This document shows positions 1 to 11,088 of a stretch of 64,000 nucleotides of DNA, piece after piece (the stretch's first letter is position 1; the number at the start of each line of letters is the position of its first letter). Below the pieces are notes generated by a model that saw only the letters and a list, made by a program, of their open reading frames with translations, was not told the origin of the DNA and searched no databases. The translations under genes and the position numbers were made by a program. The DNA lies in contig NZ_CP026498.1 of assembly GCF_002953255.1 (NCBI RefSeq), positions 7,418,659 to 7,482,658 on the forward strand. Direction: 5' to 3'. Origin of the DNA: Streptomyces sp. CB01881. GTDB lineage: Bacteria; Actinomycetota; Actinomycetes; Streptomycetales; Streptomycetaceae.

Positions 1-150
1 CCGAACAAGCTCGGCCGGGACGACCTGCTGGGCCTGATCCGGGACGCCGGCTTCCGCCCGGTGGAGCGCAACACCCGCTACGAGGTCATCCGCGAGTACG
101 ACGGCCCGGACCTGACGCGCCGGGACACCCCGCAGGCGATGCGCCTCTGA
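1..150 (+). CDS. Menaquinone-biosynthesis radical SAM enzyme, MqnC/MqnE-like (3' end only)
   Basis: Only the last 49 residues are present; the frame is open from the window edge to a TGA at 148-150. The stretch LIRDAGFRPVERNTRYEVIR resembles the C-terminus of the radical SAM enzymes of the futalosine menaquinone pathway, dehypoxanthine futalosine cyclase (MqnC) and aminofutalosine synthase (MqnE), which streptomycetes use. The catalytic CxxxCxxC region lies outside the window, so the two cannot be separated here. A strong hairpin follows the stop. Confidence 0.55.
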   Translation, partial: PNKLGRDDLLGLIRDAGFRPVERNTRYEVIREYDGPDLTRRDTPQAMRL

Positions 151-173
151 CCCGGCGCCGACCAGCGACTTTC

Positions 174-212
174 CCCGCCTCCCGGGCCGCCCGCCACGGC
201 CCGGGAGGCGGG
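174..212 (+). terminator. Intrinsic terminator-like hairpin after the mqn-type gene
   Basis: A perfect 15-bp inverted repeat (174-188 with 198-212) with a 9-nt loop starts 23 bases after the upstream stop. There is no U-tract, as is usual in streptomycete terminators. Confidence 0.75.
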
Positions 213-300
213 CCCCTCCGCCCGGTGCGGAGGAGTCTTCACCGGCCCCGCACAGGCCTCGGGTTTCCCAACGGGCCGTTGGTTTGGCAGGATCGGCCGC

Positions 301-1707
301 ATGTCCGGTTCCCATCGCGCCACCACGTACCCGCCGTACGAGCCGGCGCCCGACCCGGCGTACCAGCAGGGGTACGAGGTGCCGCAGCAGTCCTACGGGG
401 TCTACGAGCAGCCGTCGTACCCGGATCACGGCACGCCGCAGCCCTACGGGACGGACGGGAACCAGCCGTCCTACGCGTACGGGGACCAGGAGTCCTACGC
501 GTACGGGAACCAGGCGTACGAGCAGCAGGGCCAGCAGGTCCAGCACGGCCAGGTGTACGGCGAGCGCCAGGCCTACGGGGACGGACAGGCCTACGACGAG
601 GGCCGGGTCTACGAGGGCTACGACGCCCACGGCGGCTACGACGCCCATGACGCCTACGACCAGCCCTTCCGGTCGTACCCCGCCGAGCCTGTGCAGGAGT
701 ACTACCAGGAGCCCGCACCGGTCCCGGCCCCCGCGCCGGTCCCGGACCCCGGGTTCGCCCCCGGGCCGGTGGTCGCGGCCTCGACGGCGGCGCCCGCGGA
801 GCCGGCCCCGGTCGGCGGCCGGGCGGCCGCCCGCCGCGACCGCCGCAAGCCCAAGAAGAAGCGCACCACCGGCAAGGCCGTGACCGCCGGCACCGCGCTG
901 CTGCTCGCGGCCGCCGCCGGCTGGTACACCGTCGGCCAGGACTCGGCCAAGCCCGGCCTGACCACCGCCGACGGCCCCGGCCCCGAGGGCGTCTCCAGCC
1001 CGGACCAGCCGTCCCCGCCCGCCGGTGCGGCCGCTCCCGCCGCAGCCCAGGCCGTCGGCGACCGGCACACCGAGGCGCCCGCCGCGGCCCGCGGCGAGGC
1101 CCGCCCGGACGGTTCGGTGGCCGCGATACCGGGCCTCGGCGCCGCCTTCACGGCCCGGATACCCGCCGAGACCACCCAGGTGGTGCTCGCCTCCGGCCAG
1201 GACAAGAACGCCAACAAGAACAACGTCACGCTCTGGACCCGCACCCCCGAGGGCCGCTGGCTGGCCGGCGAGACCTGGCAGGGCCACAACGGCAACAGCG
1301 GCTGGACCACCGACCACAACGAGGGCGACCTGCGCAGCCCGATAGGCGTCTTCTCGCTCACCGACGCCGGCGGCCGCAAGGCCGACCCGGGCGGCAAGCT
1401 CCCGTACGACAAGGACCCGAGCTTCGTGGTCTCCGGGACGGGCTTCTTCGGTGACCAGCTGGCGGGCTCCTTCGACTACGTGATCGCGATCAACTACAAC
1501 CGCGTGCCCGGCAACTCGCCGCTCGACCCGCGCCGTCCCATGGGGCCGAAGAAGGGCGGCGGCATCTGGATCCACGTCGACCACGACGGCCCCACCCATG
1601 GCTGCGTCTCGATCCCCGAGGACAAGATGGCCCAGCTGATCCGCACCCTCGATCCGGCCGCCCACCCGGTCATCGTGATGGGCGACGCGGCCTCGCTCGC
1701 CGCCTGA
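301..1707 (+). CDS. L,D-transpeptidase (YkuD-like) family envelope protein with Tyr/Gln-rich cytoplasmic tail
   Basis: This 468-residue protein has three parts. Residues 1-170 are a low-complexity tail rich in Tyr, Gln, Pro and Gly. A basic stretch and one membrane segment (about 193-212) follow. The extracytoplasmic C-terminal domain ends in the YkuD-type signature, with H425 in WIHVDHDG and H433-G434-C435 in THGCVSIP, where the cysteine would be the nucleophile. Such enzymes form 3-3 peptidoglycan cross-links or attach proteins to peptidoglycan. Topology is type II, with the catalytic domain outside. The Tyr-rich tail could be a protein-interaction platform, which is inference. It stands alone between a terminator and the next gene. 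Confidence 0.8.
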   Translation: MSGSHRATTYPPYEPAPDPAYQQGYEVPQQSYGVYEQPSYPDHGTPQPYGTDGNQPSYAYGDQESYAYGNQAYEQQGQQVQHGQVYGERQAYGDGQAYDEGRVYEGYDAHGGYDAHDAYDQPFRSYPAEPVQEYYQEPAPVPAPAPVPDPGFAPGPVVAASTAAPAEPAPVGGRAAARRDRRKPKKKRTTGKAVTAGTALLLAAAAGWYTVGQDSAKPGLTTADGPGPEGVSSPDQPSPPAGAAAPAAAQAVGDRHTEAPAAARGEARPDGSVAAIPGLGAAFTARIPAETTQVVLASGQDKNANKNNVTLWTRTPEGRWLAGETWQGHNGNSGWTTDHNEGDLRSPIGVFSLTDAGGRKADPGGKLPYDKDPSFVVSGTGFFGDQLAGSFDYVIAINYNRVPGNSPLDPRRPMGPKKGGGIWIHVDHDGPTHGCVSIPEDKMAQLIRTLDPAAHPVIVMGDAASLAA

Positions 1708-1837
1708 TCGTCGCGTCCGCCGTGGTGGTGGGCCCAGGCGCCGCAACGGCCCTTGTCGGTCTCCTACAGCTTCCGGACGCGGATCCTGTAGCCGGTCACG
1801 CCCCGCAGACCAGGGGGTAACCGGGTTGAGTGGCTGT

Positions 1838-2782
1838 ATGAGCGGTTCGCGCATTGTGGCACTCGGCCACTACCAGCCCCCGAAGGTCCTCACCAACGAC
1901 GACCTGGCGGTGCTGGTCGACACCGACGACGAGTGGATCCGCAGTCGGGTGGGGATCCGGACCCGCCACATCGCCGAGGGCGAGACCCTGGTGGACCTCG
2001 CCACCGAGGCGGCCCAGAAGGCGCTGGCACGGAGCGGCCGGACGGCGGCCGACGTCGACCTGGTCGTGGTCGCCACCTGCACCGCGATCGAGCGCAGCCC
2101 CAACACGGCCGCCGCCGTCGCCGCCCGCCTCGGTGTGAAGGCGCCCGCCGCCTACGACATCAACACGGTCTGCTCCGGCTTCTCGTACGCGCTGGCCACC
2201 GCGGACCACGCGATCCGGGCCGGCGCGGCCCGGACCGCCCTGGTGATCGGCGCCGAGCGGATGTCGGACACCCTCGACTGGACCGACCGGACCACCTGCG
2301 TGATCTTCGGCGACGGCGCCGGCGCCGCGGTGGTGGAGGCCCAGGAGGACGGCGCCGAGCCGGGCATCGGCCCGGTGGTCTGGGGTTCGGAGCCGGAGAA
2401 GAGCGACGCCGTGGTGATCACCGGCTGGGATCCGGTGATCAGCCAGCAGGGCCAGTCGGTGTTCCGCTGGGCCACCACTCAGATCGCCCCGCTCGCCCGC
2501 CAGGCCTGCGAGAAGGCCGGGATCGACCCGTCGGAGCTCAAGGGCTTCGTGCCGCACCAGGCCAACCTGCGGATCATCGACGCGATCGCGCGCAAGCTGG
2601 GTGCCCCCGACGCGGTGGTCGCCCGGGACGTCGTGGACTCCGGCAACACCTCGGCCGCGTCCATCCCGCTGGCCTTCTCCAAGCTGGTCGAGCGCGGCGA
2701 GCTGTCGCCCGGCGACCCGGTGCTGCTGTTCGGCTTCGGCGGCGGCCTGGCGTACGCCGGTCAGGTCGTCCGCTGCCCCTGA
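1838..2782 (+). CDS. Beta-ketoacyl-ACP synthase III (FabH-like)
   Basis: A 314-residue thiolase-fold ketosynthase. FabH condenses acyl-CoA with malonyl-ACP to start fatty-acid synthesis. The triad is visible: C112 in NTVCSGF, H240 in VPHQANLRI and N270 in DSGNTSAAS. The ATG at 1838 was chosen because it puts the cysteine at 112, as in E. coli FabH; a TTG at 1826 has a better-placed GGGGG ribosome site and would add four residues. No acyl carrier protein or FabD lies nearby, so this is probably an extra ketosynthase III whose starter unit cannot be inferred. Confidence 0.85.
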   Translation: MSGSRIVALGHYQPPKVLTNDDLAVLVDTDDEWIRSRVGIRTRHIAEGETLVDLATEAAQKALARSGRTAADVDLVVVATCTAIERSPNTAAAVAARLGVKAPAAYDINTVCSGFSYALATADHAIRAGAARTALVIGAERMSDTLDWTDRTTCVIFGDGAGAAVVEAQEDGAEPGIGPVVWGSEPEKSDAVVITGWDPVISQQGQSVFRWATTQIAPLARQACEKAGIDPSELKGFVPHQANLRIIDAIARKLGAPDAVVARDVVDSGNTSAASIPLAFSKLVERGELSPGDPVLLFGFGGGLAYAGQVVRCP

Positions 2783-2879
2783 GCGGCCTCCGGGGCCCCA
2801 GGCGGGCCCTCGGGGCTCCTGGGCCGGTCCTGGCGGCCGCCTGAGCGCCGCCCGGCGCCCGGGCGGCCCGGAAAACACG

Positions 2880-2925
2880 ATGCCGGTGGGCGGGCACCCC
2901 TGCGGGGGTGCCCGCCCACCGGCAT
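2880..2925. terminator. Bidirectional terminator hairpin (21-bp perfect stem)
   Basis: Positions 2880-2900 pair perfectly with 2905-2925 around a 4-nt loop. It lies between the convergent FabH-like (+) and TetR (-) genes and can serve both. Confidence 0.85.
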
Positions 2926-3042
2926 GTCTGGCGCGCTACGGACCGCCGGCGGACCTCCCCCGAGGACACGGCCGCCGTCCGTCGTTCCCCGGACAGGAGG
3001 CCGGGGTGCGCGCGGAGCGGATGGATGGGTTGGCGGATCGGT

Positions 3043-3690
3043 CTACTTGGGCGGCTTCTTGCCGGTGACACCCAGGTACACCAGGGGAGCGAGGTTGGGC
3101 TTCAGGTCCTTGACCTTGACGCCCCAGGAGGTGAAGGCCTTCTGGTGCTCGGCCGCCGAGGCGAGCAGCGAGACCAGAGAGCCGGCGACGGCGGCCGGGT
3201 CGAGCGACTTGTCGGCCTGGCCCTTCGCCTGGAGTTCCTTGACGGCTTCCGTGAGCGGTTTGGCGACCGCGTTGAGGACCGTCATGCGGATCTTGAAGAA
3301 CCGCTTGTCCCCTTCGGCGGCACCGAGCGTGACCACTCGGAGAATGGCGTCGTTCTTGCGCCAGAAGGCGAGGAATCCGTCGACCAGTTCTTCCGAAGTG
3401 GTCGTGCCGGACTTCCCTGCCCAGGACTTTCCGGCCACCAGCTCTTTGAGGGCGTCGGAGTCCTTGGCCATTTCCTCGGCGATTTCGAGGACGGCGCCCT
3501 CGACATCCGGGAAGTACTGGTAGAAGGTCGCGGGGGAGGTACCCGCCATACGGGCGACGTCGATGACCTTGACGTCCCGATAGGGCGACGTGCTGAGCAT
3601 CTCGCGGAGGCAGTCGAGCAGCTTCTGCCGCGTCTCCTGTCCGCGTCGCCCGGCGACGCGACCGTCGACGGTGCGAACTTGTCCTGTCAT
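3043..3690 (-). CDS. TetR family transcriptional regulator
   Basis: A 215-residue protein with an N-terminal TetR helix-turn-helix (about residues 15-65; the recognition region reads VARMAGTSPATFYQYFPD). The all-helical C-terminal domain would bind a ligand and dimerise. The C-terminus is Lys-rich. The ligand cannot be inferred. TetR proteins often control the divergent neighbour, here the kinase at 4140, but the 449-bp gap makes that uncertain. Confidence 0.85.
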   Translation of the reverse strand: MTGQVRTVDGRVAGRRGQETRQKLLDCLREMLSTSPYRDVKVIDVARMAGTSPATFYQYFPDVEGAVLEIAEEMAKDSDALKELVAGKSWAGKSGTTTSEELVDGFLAFWRKNDAILRVVTLGAAEGDKRFFKIRMTVLNAVAKPLTEAVKELQAKGQADKSLDPAAVAGSLVSLLASAAEHQKAFTSWGVKVKDLKPNLAPLVYLGVTGKKPPK

Positions 3691-4139
3691 GCCGTCAGCT
3701 TACCGTGGCTCGATCTTGGCGCGATTCGGTGATGTGACAATTACTCCGCCCGGGGGTTTGGTATAGAGGTGTGAACCAGTGCGGACGGATATTCACCGTG
3801 TTCCGGTCAAGCCCCCCCGTGTGCTTTTGACCTCACAGCGTGACGCCCCCTCCGCTGAGGGGTTATCGGGTGACAGAGCGTGACGTGGCAGGCGGGGTTC
3901 GGGCCGGGGTGTGCAGGAGTCCGGGACGGGTCGCGGAGGAGTCCGGGACGGGTCGCGCGCAAGCGGCCGCCGGAGCTGACGTCAGAATCCGGCCGTTCCT
4001 GCGGCACTGGCCGGACGGCGACCGCGGCCCGCCCCCGGCGGGGATCTGGGCGGGGGAGGTTGGAGATGGGCACGGCGGCATTGGAGAATCGGGTCCGGCA
4101 CCCCGCGGCGGGTGCGGAAAACGGGGAGGTGGCAGCGGA
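3691..4139. other. Intergenic region between divergent TetR and kinase genes
   Basis: These 449 bases hold the promoters of both genes. The stretch near 3730-3770 is AT-richer than its surroundings and contains TATAGA at 3762-3767, a possible -10 element for rightward transcription, but no well-spaced -35 was found. An open frame upstream of 4140 lacks coding character and was not used. Confidence 0.4.
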
Positions 4140-6512
<2,373 letters not shown>

Positions 6513-6550
6513 CGGGGGTGCGGCCGCCCGCGGGGCAGCAGGACGGGAGT

Positions 6551-6591
6551 GCGGCAGGGGCGGGGCCGACCGACGGCCCCGCCCCTGCCGC
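6551..6591. terminator. Bidirectional terminator hairpin between kinase and galE
   Basis: An 18-bp perfect stem (6551-6568 with 6574-6591) and a 5-nt loop lie between two convergent genes. Confidence 0.8.
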
Positions 6592-6599
6592 GTCCGCCG

Positions 6600-7586
6600 C
6601 TACTTCTTGCGGGCCTCCGGGTGGCGGCTGCACCAGCCCTCCCACGCCGAGGCCACCATCTCCTCGACGCCGTGACGGGCGGTCCAGCCCAGCTCCTGGC
6701 GGATCAGCTCGGCGGAGGCCACCACCCGGGCGGGGTCGCCGACGCGGCGCGGGGTGACCTCGCCGGTGGCGTCGTAGCCGGTCACCTTGCCGATCACGTC
6801 CAGCATCTCCTTGACGCTGACGCCCTCGCCGCGGCCGATGTTGAGGATCAGCGCCGTCTCGCCGGCCGGGTCGGCCGCCAGCCGCTTGGCAGCCGCCACG
6901 TGGGCCGAGGCGATGTCGGAGACGTGGATGAAGTCGCGCACGCAGGTGCCGTCGGGGGTCGGGTAGTCGGCGCCGAAGATCCGCGGGGCCTGACCGGCGG
7001 TGAGCCGCTCGAAGACCATCGGGATCAGGTTGAAGACGCCCGCGTCCGACTGCTCCGGCGAGGCCGCACCGGCCACGTTGAAGTAGCGCAGCGAGACGGT
7101 GGAGATGCCGTGGGCCTTGCCGACGGCGGAGACCAGCCACTCGCCGGCCAGCTTGGTCTCGCCGTACGGGCTCATCGGTGCGCACGGGGTGGACTCGGTG
7201 ACCAGGTCGACGTCCGGCATGCCGTAGACGGCGGCGGAGGAGGAGAACAGGAAGCGCTTCACGCCGCCCTCGGCGGCCGCCTCCAGCACGGTCTGCAGAC
7301 CGATCATGTTCTCGCGGTAGTAGAAGAAGGGCTGCTCGACCGACTCGCCGACCTGCTTCTTCGCCGCGAAGTGCAGGATGCCCTCGACGGCGTGCTCGCG
7401 GATCGCCTCGTCCAGGACGGCCCGGTCCAGCGTGGACCCCTCGATCAGGGCCACCCCCTGCGGCAGCCGGGTGCGGTCGCCGGTGCTGAAGTCGTCCAGG
7501 ACGGCCACCCGCTCGCCCGCGTCGAGGAGCTGCTGCACCACGTGCCCGCCGATGTATCCGGCACCGCCGGTGATCAACCAAGTCAT
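6600..7586 (-). CDS. galE: UDP-glucose 4-epimerase
   Basis: A 328-residue extended short-chain dehydrogenase that interconverts UDP-glucose and UDP-galactose using bound NAD, for galactose use and surface polysaccharides. It shows the NAD motif GGAGYIG (7-13), the Ser-rich strand SSSAAVYG (115-122) and the catalytic Y141xxxK145 in SPYGETK. The C-terminal half has the GalE signature HVSDIASAHVAA. Length is typical of bacterial GalE. No galT or galK lies beside it, so it is a stand-alone copy. Confidence 0.93.
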   Translation of the reverse strand: MTWLITGGAGYIGGHVVQQLLDAGERVAVLDDFSTGDRTRLPQGVALIEGSTLDRAVLDEAIREHAVEGILHFAAKKQVGESVEQPFFYYRENMIGLQTVLEAAAEGGVKRFLFSSSAAVYGMPDVDLVTESTPCAPMSPYGETKLAGEWLVSAVGKAHGISTVSLRYFNVAGAASPEQSDAGVFNLIPMVFERLTAGQAPRIFGADYPTPDGTCVRDFIHVSDIASAHVAAAKRLAADPAGETALILNIGRGEGVSVKEMLDVIGKVTGYDATGEVTPRRVGDPARVVASAELIRQELGWTARHGVEEMVASAWEGWCSRHPEARKK

Positions 7587-7600
7587 GGCCGCATCCTAGG

Positions 7601-7696
7601 CGGTCCGGCTTTCCGGCCGGTGCCGGGCGAGTCGGCGGGAGTTCGACACCGGGCCCCGGCCGGTCCGGCTTCCGGCCGGGGGCGGGCGAGTCGGCG
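7601..7696. repeat. Imperfect direct repeat upstream of galE and the HtrA gene
   Basis: About 36 bases starting CGGTCCGGCT at 7601 recur at 7661 with a 60-bp period, both copies ending GGGCGAGTCGGCG. They lie between the divergent galE and protease genes. Function unknown; a regulatory role or simple slippage are both possible. Confidence 0.6.
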
Positions 7697-7767
7697 TGAT
7701 GATTCGGACATAGCGGTGAAATGCTGACAAAGATCTCTGTCCGATAAGGGAATCGGAGGCAGCCACG

Positions 7768-8907
7768 GTGAACCGCAAGAAGGAGCCCACCCGCCCGCTC
7801 CCGGCCGGGCCGCGCCCCACCGGTCCCAAGGCGTTCGGCGGCCGGCTGGTCGCGCCCGGGGCGCTCGCCGCCGCGGCCGCGCTGGTGGTGGCCGGGTGCA
7901 GCAGCGGCTCGTCCTCCTCGGCGTCCTCGACCTCGGCGTCCGCGGGTGCGTCCGCGTCCGCCCAGCCGGCCGGCGGCATCCAGCTCCAGGACTCGTACCA
8001 GAAGGTGATCGCCGACGTGCTGCCCTCCGTGGTGCAGATCACCACCGCCAGCGGGCTCGGCTCGGGGATCGTCTACGACAACAAGGGCGACATCGTCACC
8101 AACGCCCACGTGGTCGGCACCGCCACCACCTTCACCGTCACCCTGGCCAACAGCACCAAACCGCTGGACGCGACCCTGGTCGCCAGCTACCCGGACTCCG
8201 ACCTCGCGGTGATCAGACTGGCCGGCCCGCCGGGCGGCCTGAAACCGGCCGTCTTCGGGGACTCCGGCAAGGTCCAGCTGGGCCAGATCACGCTGGCGAT
8301 GGGCAGTCCGCTCGGGCTCACCGGCAGCGTCACCGACGGCATCGTCTCGGCCACCGGCCGGACCGTCTCCGAACCCGACAGCCCCGGCTCGCCGGGCGCC
8401 ACCATCGGCAACATGGTGCAGACCTCGGCCGCGATCAACCCCGGCAACAGCGGCGGCGCGCTGGTCAACCTGAACAGTCAGGTGATCGGCATCAACACGC
8501 TCGCCGCCACCGAGCCCGAGACCAACGGCGCGGCCGCGCCCGGCATCGGCTTCGCCATCCCGGCGTCCACCGTCACCGGCATCGCGGACCAGCTGATCAA
8601 GGACGGCAAGGTCACCAACTCCGGCCGGGCCGCGCTCGGCATCACCGCGCGGACGTACTTCGACCAGGACTTCCGCCCGGCGGGCGCGGTGGTGGTGGCG
8701 GTCTCCGCGGGCGGCCCGGCGGACTCGGCGGGGATCCAGGCCGGCGACGTGATCACCAAGGTCGGCGACACCCCGGTCGACTCCCTGAACTCGCTCACCA
8801 CCGCGCTGGCCTCGCTCACCCCGGGCACCAGGACGACCGTCACCTACACCCGGGACGGCCAGAGCAAGACCGCCGAGGTCACCCTCGGCACCCTGGGAAC
8901 CCCCTAG
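7768..8907 (+). CDS. HtrA/DegP-like trypsin-type serine protease, lipoprotein, with PDZ domain
   Basis: A 379-residue secreted protease. The signal sequence ends in a lipobox, VVAGC, with C44 as the lipidated residue, so the enzyme should be anchored outside the membrane. A Ser/Ala-rich spacer follows. The catalytic triad is H114 (TNAHVVG), D145 (DSDLAVI) and S228 (GNSGGAL). A C-terminal PDZ domain covers about 290-375. Such proteases degrade misfolded envelope proteins. The start is GTG 7768 with CGGAGG about 8 bases upstream. Two hairpins follow the stop. Confidence 0.9.
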   Translation: MNRKKEPTRPLPAGPRPTGPKAFGGRLVAPGALAAAAALVVAGCSSGSSSSASSTSASAGASASAQPAGGIQLQDSYQKVIADVLPSVVQITTASGLGSGIVYDNKGDIVTNAHVVGTATTFTVTLANSTKPLDATLVASYPDSDLAVIRLAGPPGGLKPAVFGDSGKVQLGQITLAMGSPLGLTGSVTDGIVSATGRTVSEPDSPGSPGATIGNMVQTSAAINPGNSGGALVNLNSQVIGINTLAATEPETNGAAAPGIGFAIPASTVTGIADQLIKDGKVTNSGRAALGITARTYFDQDFRPAGAVVVAVSAGGPADSAGIQAGDVITKVGDTPVDSLNSLTTALASLTPGTRTTVTYTRDGQSKTAEVTLGTLGTP

Positions 8908-8915
8908 ACCACCGG

Positions 8916-8960
8916 CGCCGGCCGCCCGCACACCGCGCAAGGGTTCGCGGGCGGCCGGCG
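8916..8960 (+). terminator. Terminator hairpin after the HtrA gene
   Basis: A perfect 14-bp stem, 8916-8929 with 8947-8960, with a 17-nt loop, 9 bases after the stop. Confidence 0.65.
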
Positions 8961-8968
8961 TACGGGTG

Positions 8969-9009
8969 CGGCCGGGACCTCGTCAGCTGCCTCGACGAAG
9001 TCCCGGCCG
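8969..9009. terminator. Second terminator-like hairpin, before the convergent sensor kinase gene
   Basis: Positions 8969-8984 pair with 8994-9009 (15 of 16 pairs). With the preceding hairpin it forms a tandem barrier between convergent genes. Confidence 0.6.
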
Positions 9010-9102
9010 GTTGCCGTTGCGGGGGTGCTGCCAGGTGCTGCCGGGTCTCGCGGGGCGCCGCGGGCCGCGGCTGGGTGTCTCCGGCGGGCGGGAGCCGGGT
9101 GG

Positions 9103-10326
9103 TCAGCGGCGGGCGACGCGGGTGCGCCAGGGGAGCTCGATGGTGACGGTCGTCGGGCCGCCGTGCGGGCTCTCCACCAGGAACACCCCGTCCACCGCCC
9201 GGATCCGCTCGGCCAGTCCGCCCAGGCCGCTGCCCGGGTAGGGGGCCGCGCCGCCCTTGCCGTCGTCCTTGACCAGCACCATGAGCTGGTCGCCGGCGCG
9301 CCAGACGTCCACCGTCGCGCAGGTGGCGCCGGAGTGCTTGGAGACGTTGGTCAGCAGCTCGCTCACGGTGAAGTAGGCGATGCCCTCGACCGCCGAGTCG
9401 GGGCGCTCCACCGTGCCGTCCGCGGCCTTCAGCCCGACGTTCACCTTGACCCCGCCCGGCACGGTGCAGCGGGCGGCCACCGCGGAGAGCGCCGCGTCCA
9501 GACCGCGGTCGGTGAGCACCGCCGGGTGGATGCCGCGGGCCAGGTCGCGCAGCTCCTGGAGGGCGAGCTTCACCTCGCCGTGCGCGTTGTCGACCATCCT
9601 GGCGGCGGCGGCCACGTCGTCCGGCGTCTCGGTCTCCCGCAGCCGCTCCTTGGCCAGGCCGAGGTCCATCGCCAGCGCCACCAGCCGGGCCTGGGCACCG
9701 TCGTGCAGGTCGCGCTCGATCCGGCGCAGGTCGGCGGCGGCGGTGTCGACCACCGTGCCGCGGTCGTCCTCCAGCTCGCGCACCCGCTCGGAGAGCGCGC
9801 CGGGGGAGAGCAGGGTCTCCACCAGCATCCGGTCGACCGCGGACTCGGCGCGCACCACCCACGGCAGCGCCGGCCAGCCGATGATCACGCAGATCAGGGT
9901 CACGGCGAAGCTCAGCAGGCCCCAGGGCATCAGCAGCACGTAGTAGAGGACCGAACGCCAGCTCAGCGCGTCCGTGAGGTGGGCGATCGCGTAGCCGGTG
10001 ATCCCCGGGCGGGGCCGGTGCACCGGCTCCGGGTCGCGCAGTTCGGAGCCGTGCACCGACCGGGCCCGGCGGCGGGCGAAGCCGCCCATGGACCGGGTGC
10101 CGGCCAGCCCGGCGGCCAGCAGCGGCAGGCCGATCACGGTCACGGAGAGCACGAGGCCGATGGAGAGCGTCACGAAGGTGAAGACGAACCCCGCGATGCC
10201 CAGCGGCAGGTTGAGCATCAGCTGCCCCGCCTGCCGCCACATCCGCGCGCCGTACAGCGGGGCGCGCTCCATCCGGGCGTCCTGCTCCTTGAGGGCGTCC
10301 GCGGCGCGGCGGTGCAGTGGTTTCAT
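9103..10326 (-). CDS. Membrane sensor histidine kinase (NarL/HisKA_3 type)
   Basis: A 407-residue kinase. The N-terminal part has hydrophobic segments at about 37-75 and 125-155, typical of the actinobacterial sensor domain of these kinases. The dimerisation/phosphorylation motif ERDLHDGAQARL places the phospho-accepting His at 208. An HATPase_c domain follows, with the N-box SELLTNVSKH and G-boxes VKDDGKGG and GSGLGGL. These kinases normally pair with a LuxR-type response regulator, but none is adjacent. It is divergent from the nuo operon, separated by a 20-bp perfect inverted repeat. Confidence 0.9.
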   Translation of the reverse strand: MKPLHRRAADALKEQDARMERAPLYGARMWRQAGQLMLNLPLGIAGFVFTFVTLSIGLVLSVTVIGLPLLAAGLAGTRSMGGFARRRARSVHGSELRDPEPVHRPRPGITGYAIAHLTDALSWRSVLYYVLLMPWGLLSFAVTLICVIIGWPALPWVVRAESAVDRMLVETLLSPGALSERVRELEDDRGTVVDTAAADLRRIERDLHDGAQARLVALAMDLGLAKERLRETETPDDVAAAARMVDNAHGEVKLALQELRDLARGIHPAVLTDRGLDAALSAVAARCTVPGGVKVNVGLKAADGTVERPDSAVEGIAYFTVSELLTNVSKHSGATCATVDVWRAGDQLMVLVKDDGKGGAAPYPGSGLGGLAERIRAVDGVFLVESPHGGPTTVTIELPWRTRVARR

Positions 10327-10432
10327 CCGGATCTACCGTCCCTGTCGGTCGAGCTGATGATCCAAGCTTCCCCGGAGAGGGGCCGCCGCGGCCATGGGGG
10401 TGATACGTCTCCCCGGGCGGGGGTTATCCCCA

Positions 10433-10480
10433 CCCCCGCCGTCACGCCCCGGCCCCCGCGCCGGGGCGTGACGGCGGGGG
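10433..10480. promoter_or_regulatory. 20-bp perfect inverted repeat between divergent kinase and nuo genes
   Basis: Positions 10433-10452 pair perfectly with 10461-10480 around an 8-nt loop. It looks like a terminator but sits between two divergent start codons, about 190 bases upstream of nuoA and 107 upstream of the kinase. An attenuator, an operator or a boundary against promoter interference are possible. Confidence 0.6.
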
Positions 10481-10671
10481 ACGGCGGGCGACGGGCGGGG
10501 CGCCCCGGTGTCCGCGGGTTGTCCACCGGTCGTCTTGCGGATCGGGCGGGGTGCGGCGCTCCACGGCCGTGCACTTAGACTCACGCATTGGCGATGGTTA
10601 TGACCGTGTAAAGAAACGTCGTAGAACTGCCTTGTGGGGTGGTTCTCACGGCCGATGTGGAGGCGAGTGGC

Positions 10672-11088
10672 ATGGAGGGGCAGCAGGCGGCTGCCGTCGC
10701 TGCCGACCCGGCGGTCGGCAGCGGCTACTTCGACGCGTACGCCGCGATGGGCCTGCTCGCCGTCGTCGGCGTGCTCTTCGTCGCCGTGGCGTTCACCGCC
10801 AACCGGCTGCTGCGGCCGGTGGTGTACTCGCCGGAGAAACTCCTCGCCTACGAGTGCGGCGTGGACCCGGTGGGCGAGGACTGGGCGCACACCCAGGTCC
10901 GCTACTACGTCTACGCCTTCCTGTACGTGATCTTCGCGGTCGACGCGATCTACCTGTTCCCGTGGGCGACCGTGTTCGCCTCCGCCGGGTACGGCGCCGG
11001 AACGCTGGTCGAGATGTTCGTCTTCATCGGCTTCCTCGCGGTCGGACTGCTCTACGCCTGGAAGAAGGGCGTTCTGGAATGGACGTGA
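10672..11088 (+). CDS. nuoA: NADH-quinone oxidoreductase subunit A (second-cluster type)
   Basis: A 138-residue membrane protein with three helices (about 20-40, 75-95, 105-125) and the subunit A signature YECGVDPVG. In complex I, NuoA helps form the quinone-access region. The ATG at 10672 is preceded by GGAGG with 8-base spacing; an upstream GTG at 10639 lacks such a site. It opens a ten-gene operon. The stop overlaps the nuoB start by 10 bases. Confidence 0.92.
   Translation: MEGQQAAAVAADPAVGSGYFDAYAAMGLLAVVGVLFVAVAFTANRLLRPVVYSPEKLLAYECGVDPVGEDWAHTQVRYYVYAFLYVIFAVDAIYLFPWATVFASAGYGAGTLVEMFVFIGFLAVGLLYAWKKGVLEWT

Noticed and set aside
3840..4139. N-terminal extension of the Ser/Thr kinase
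   Set aside because: The GTG at 4140 has a good ribosome site and gives the normal kinase N-terminus; upstream codons look noncoding.
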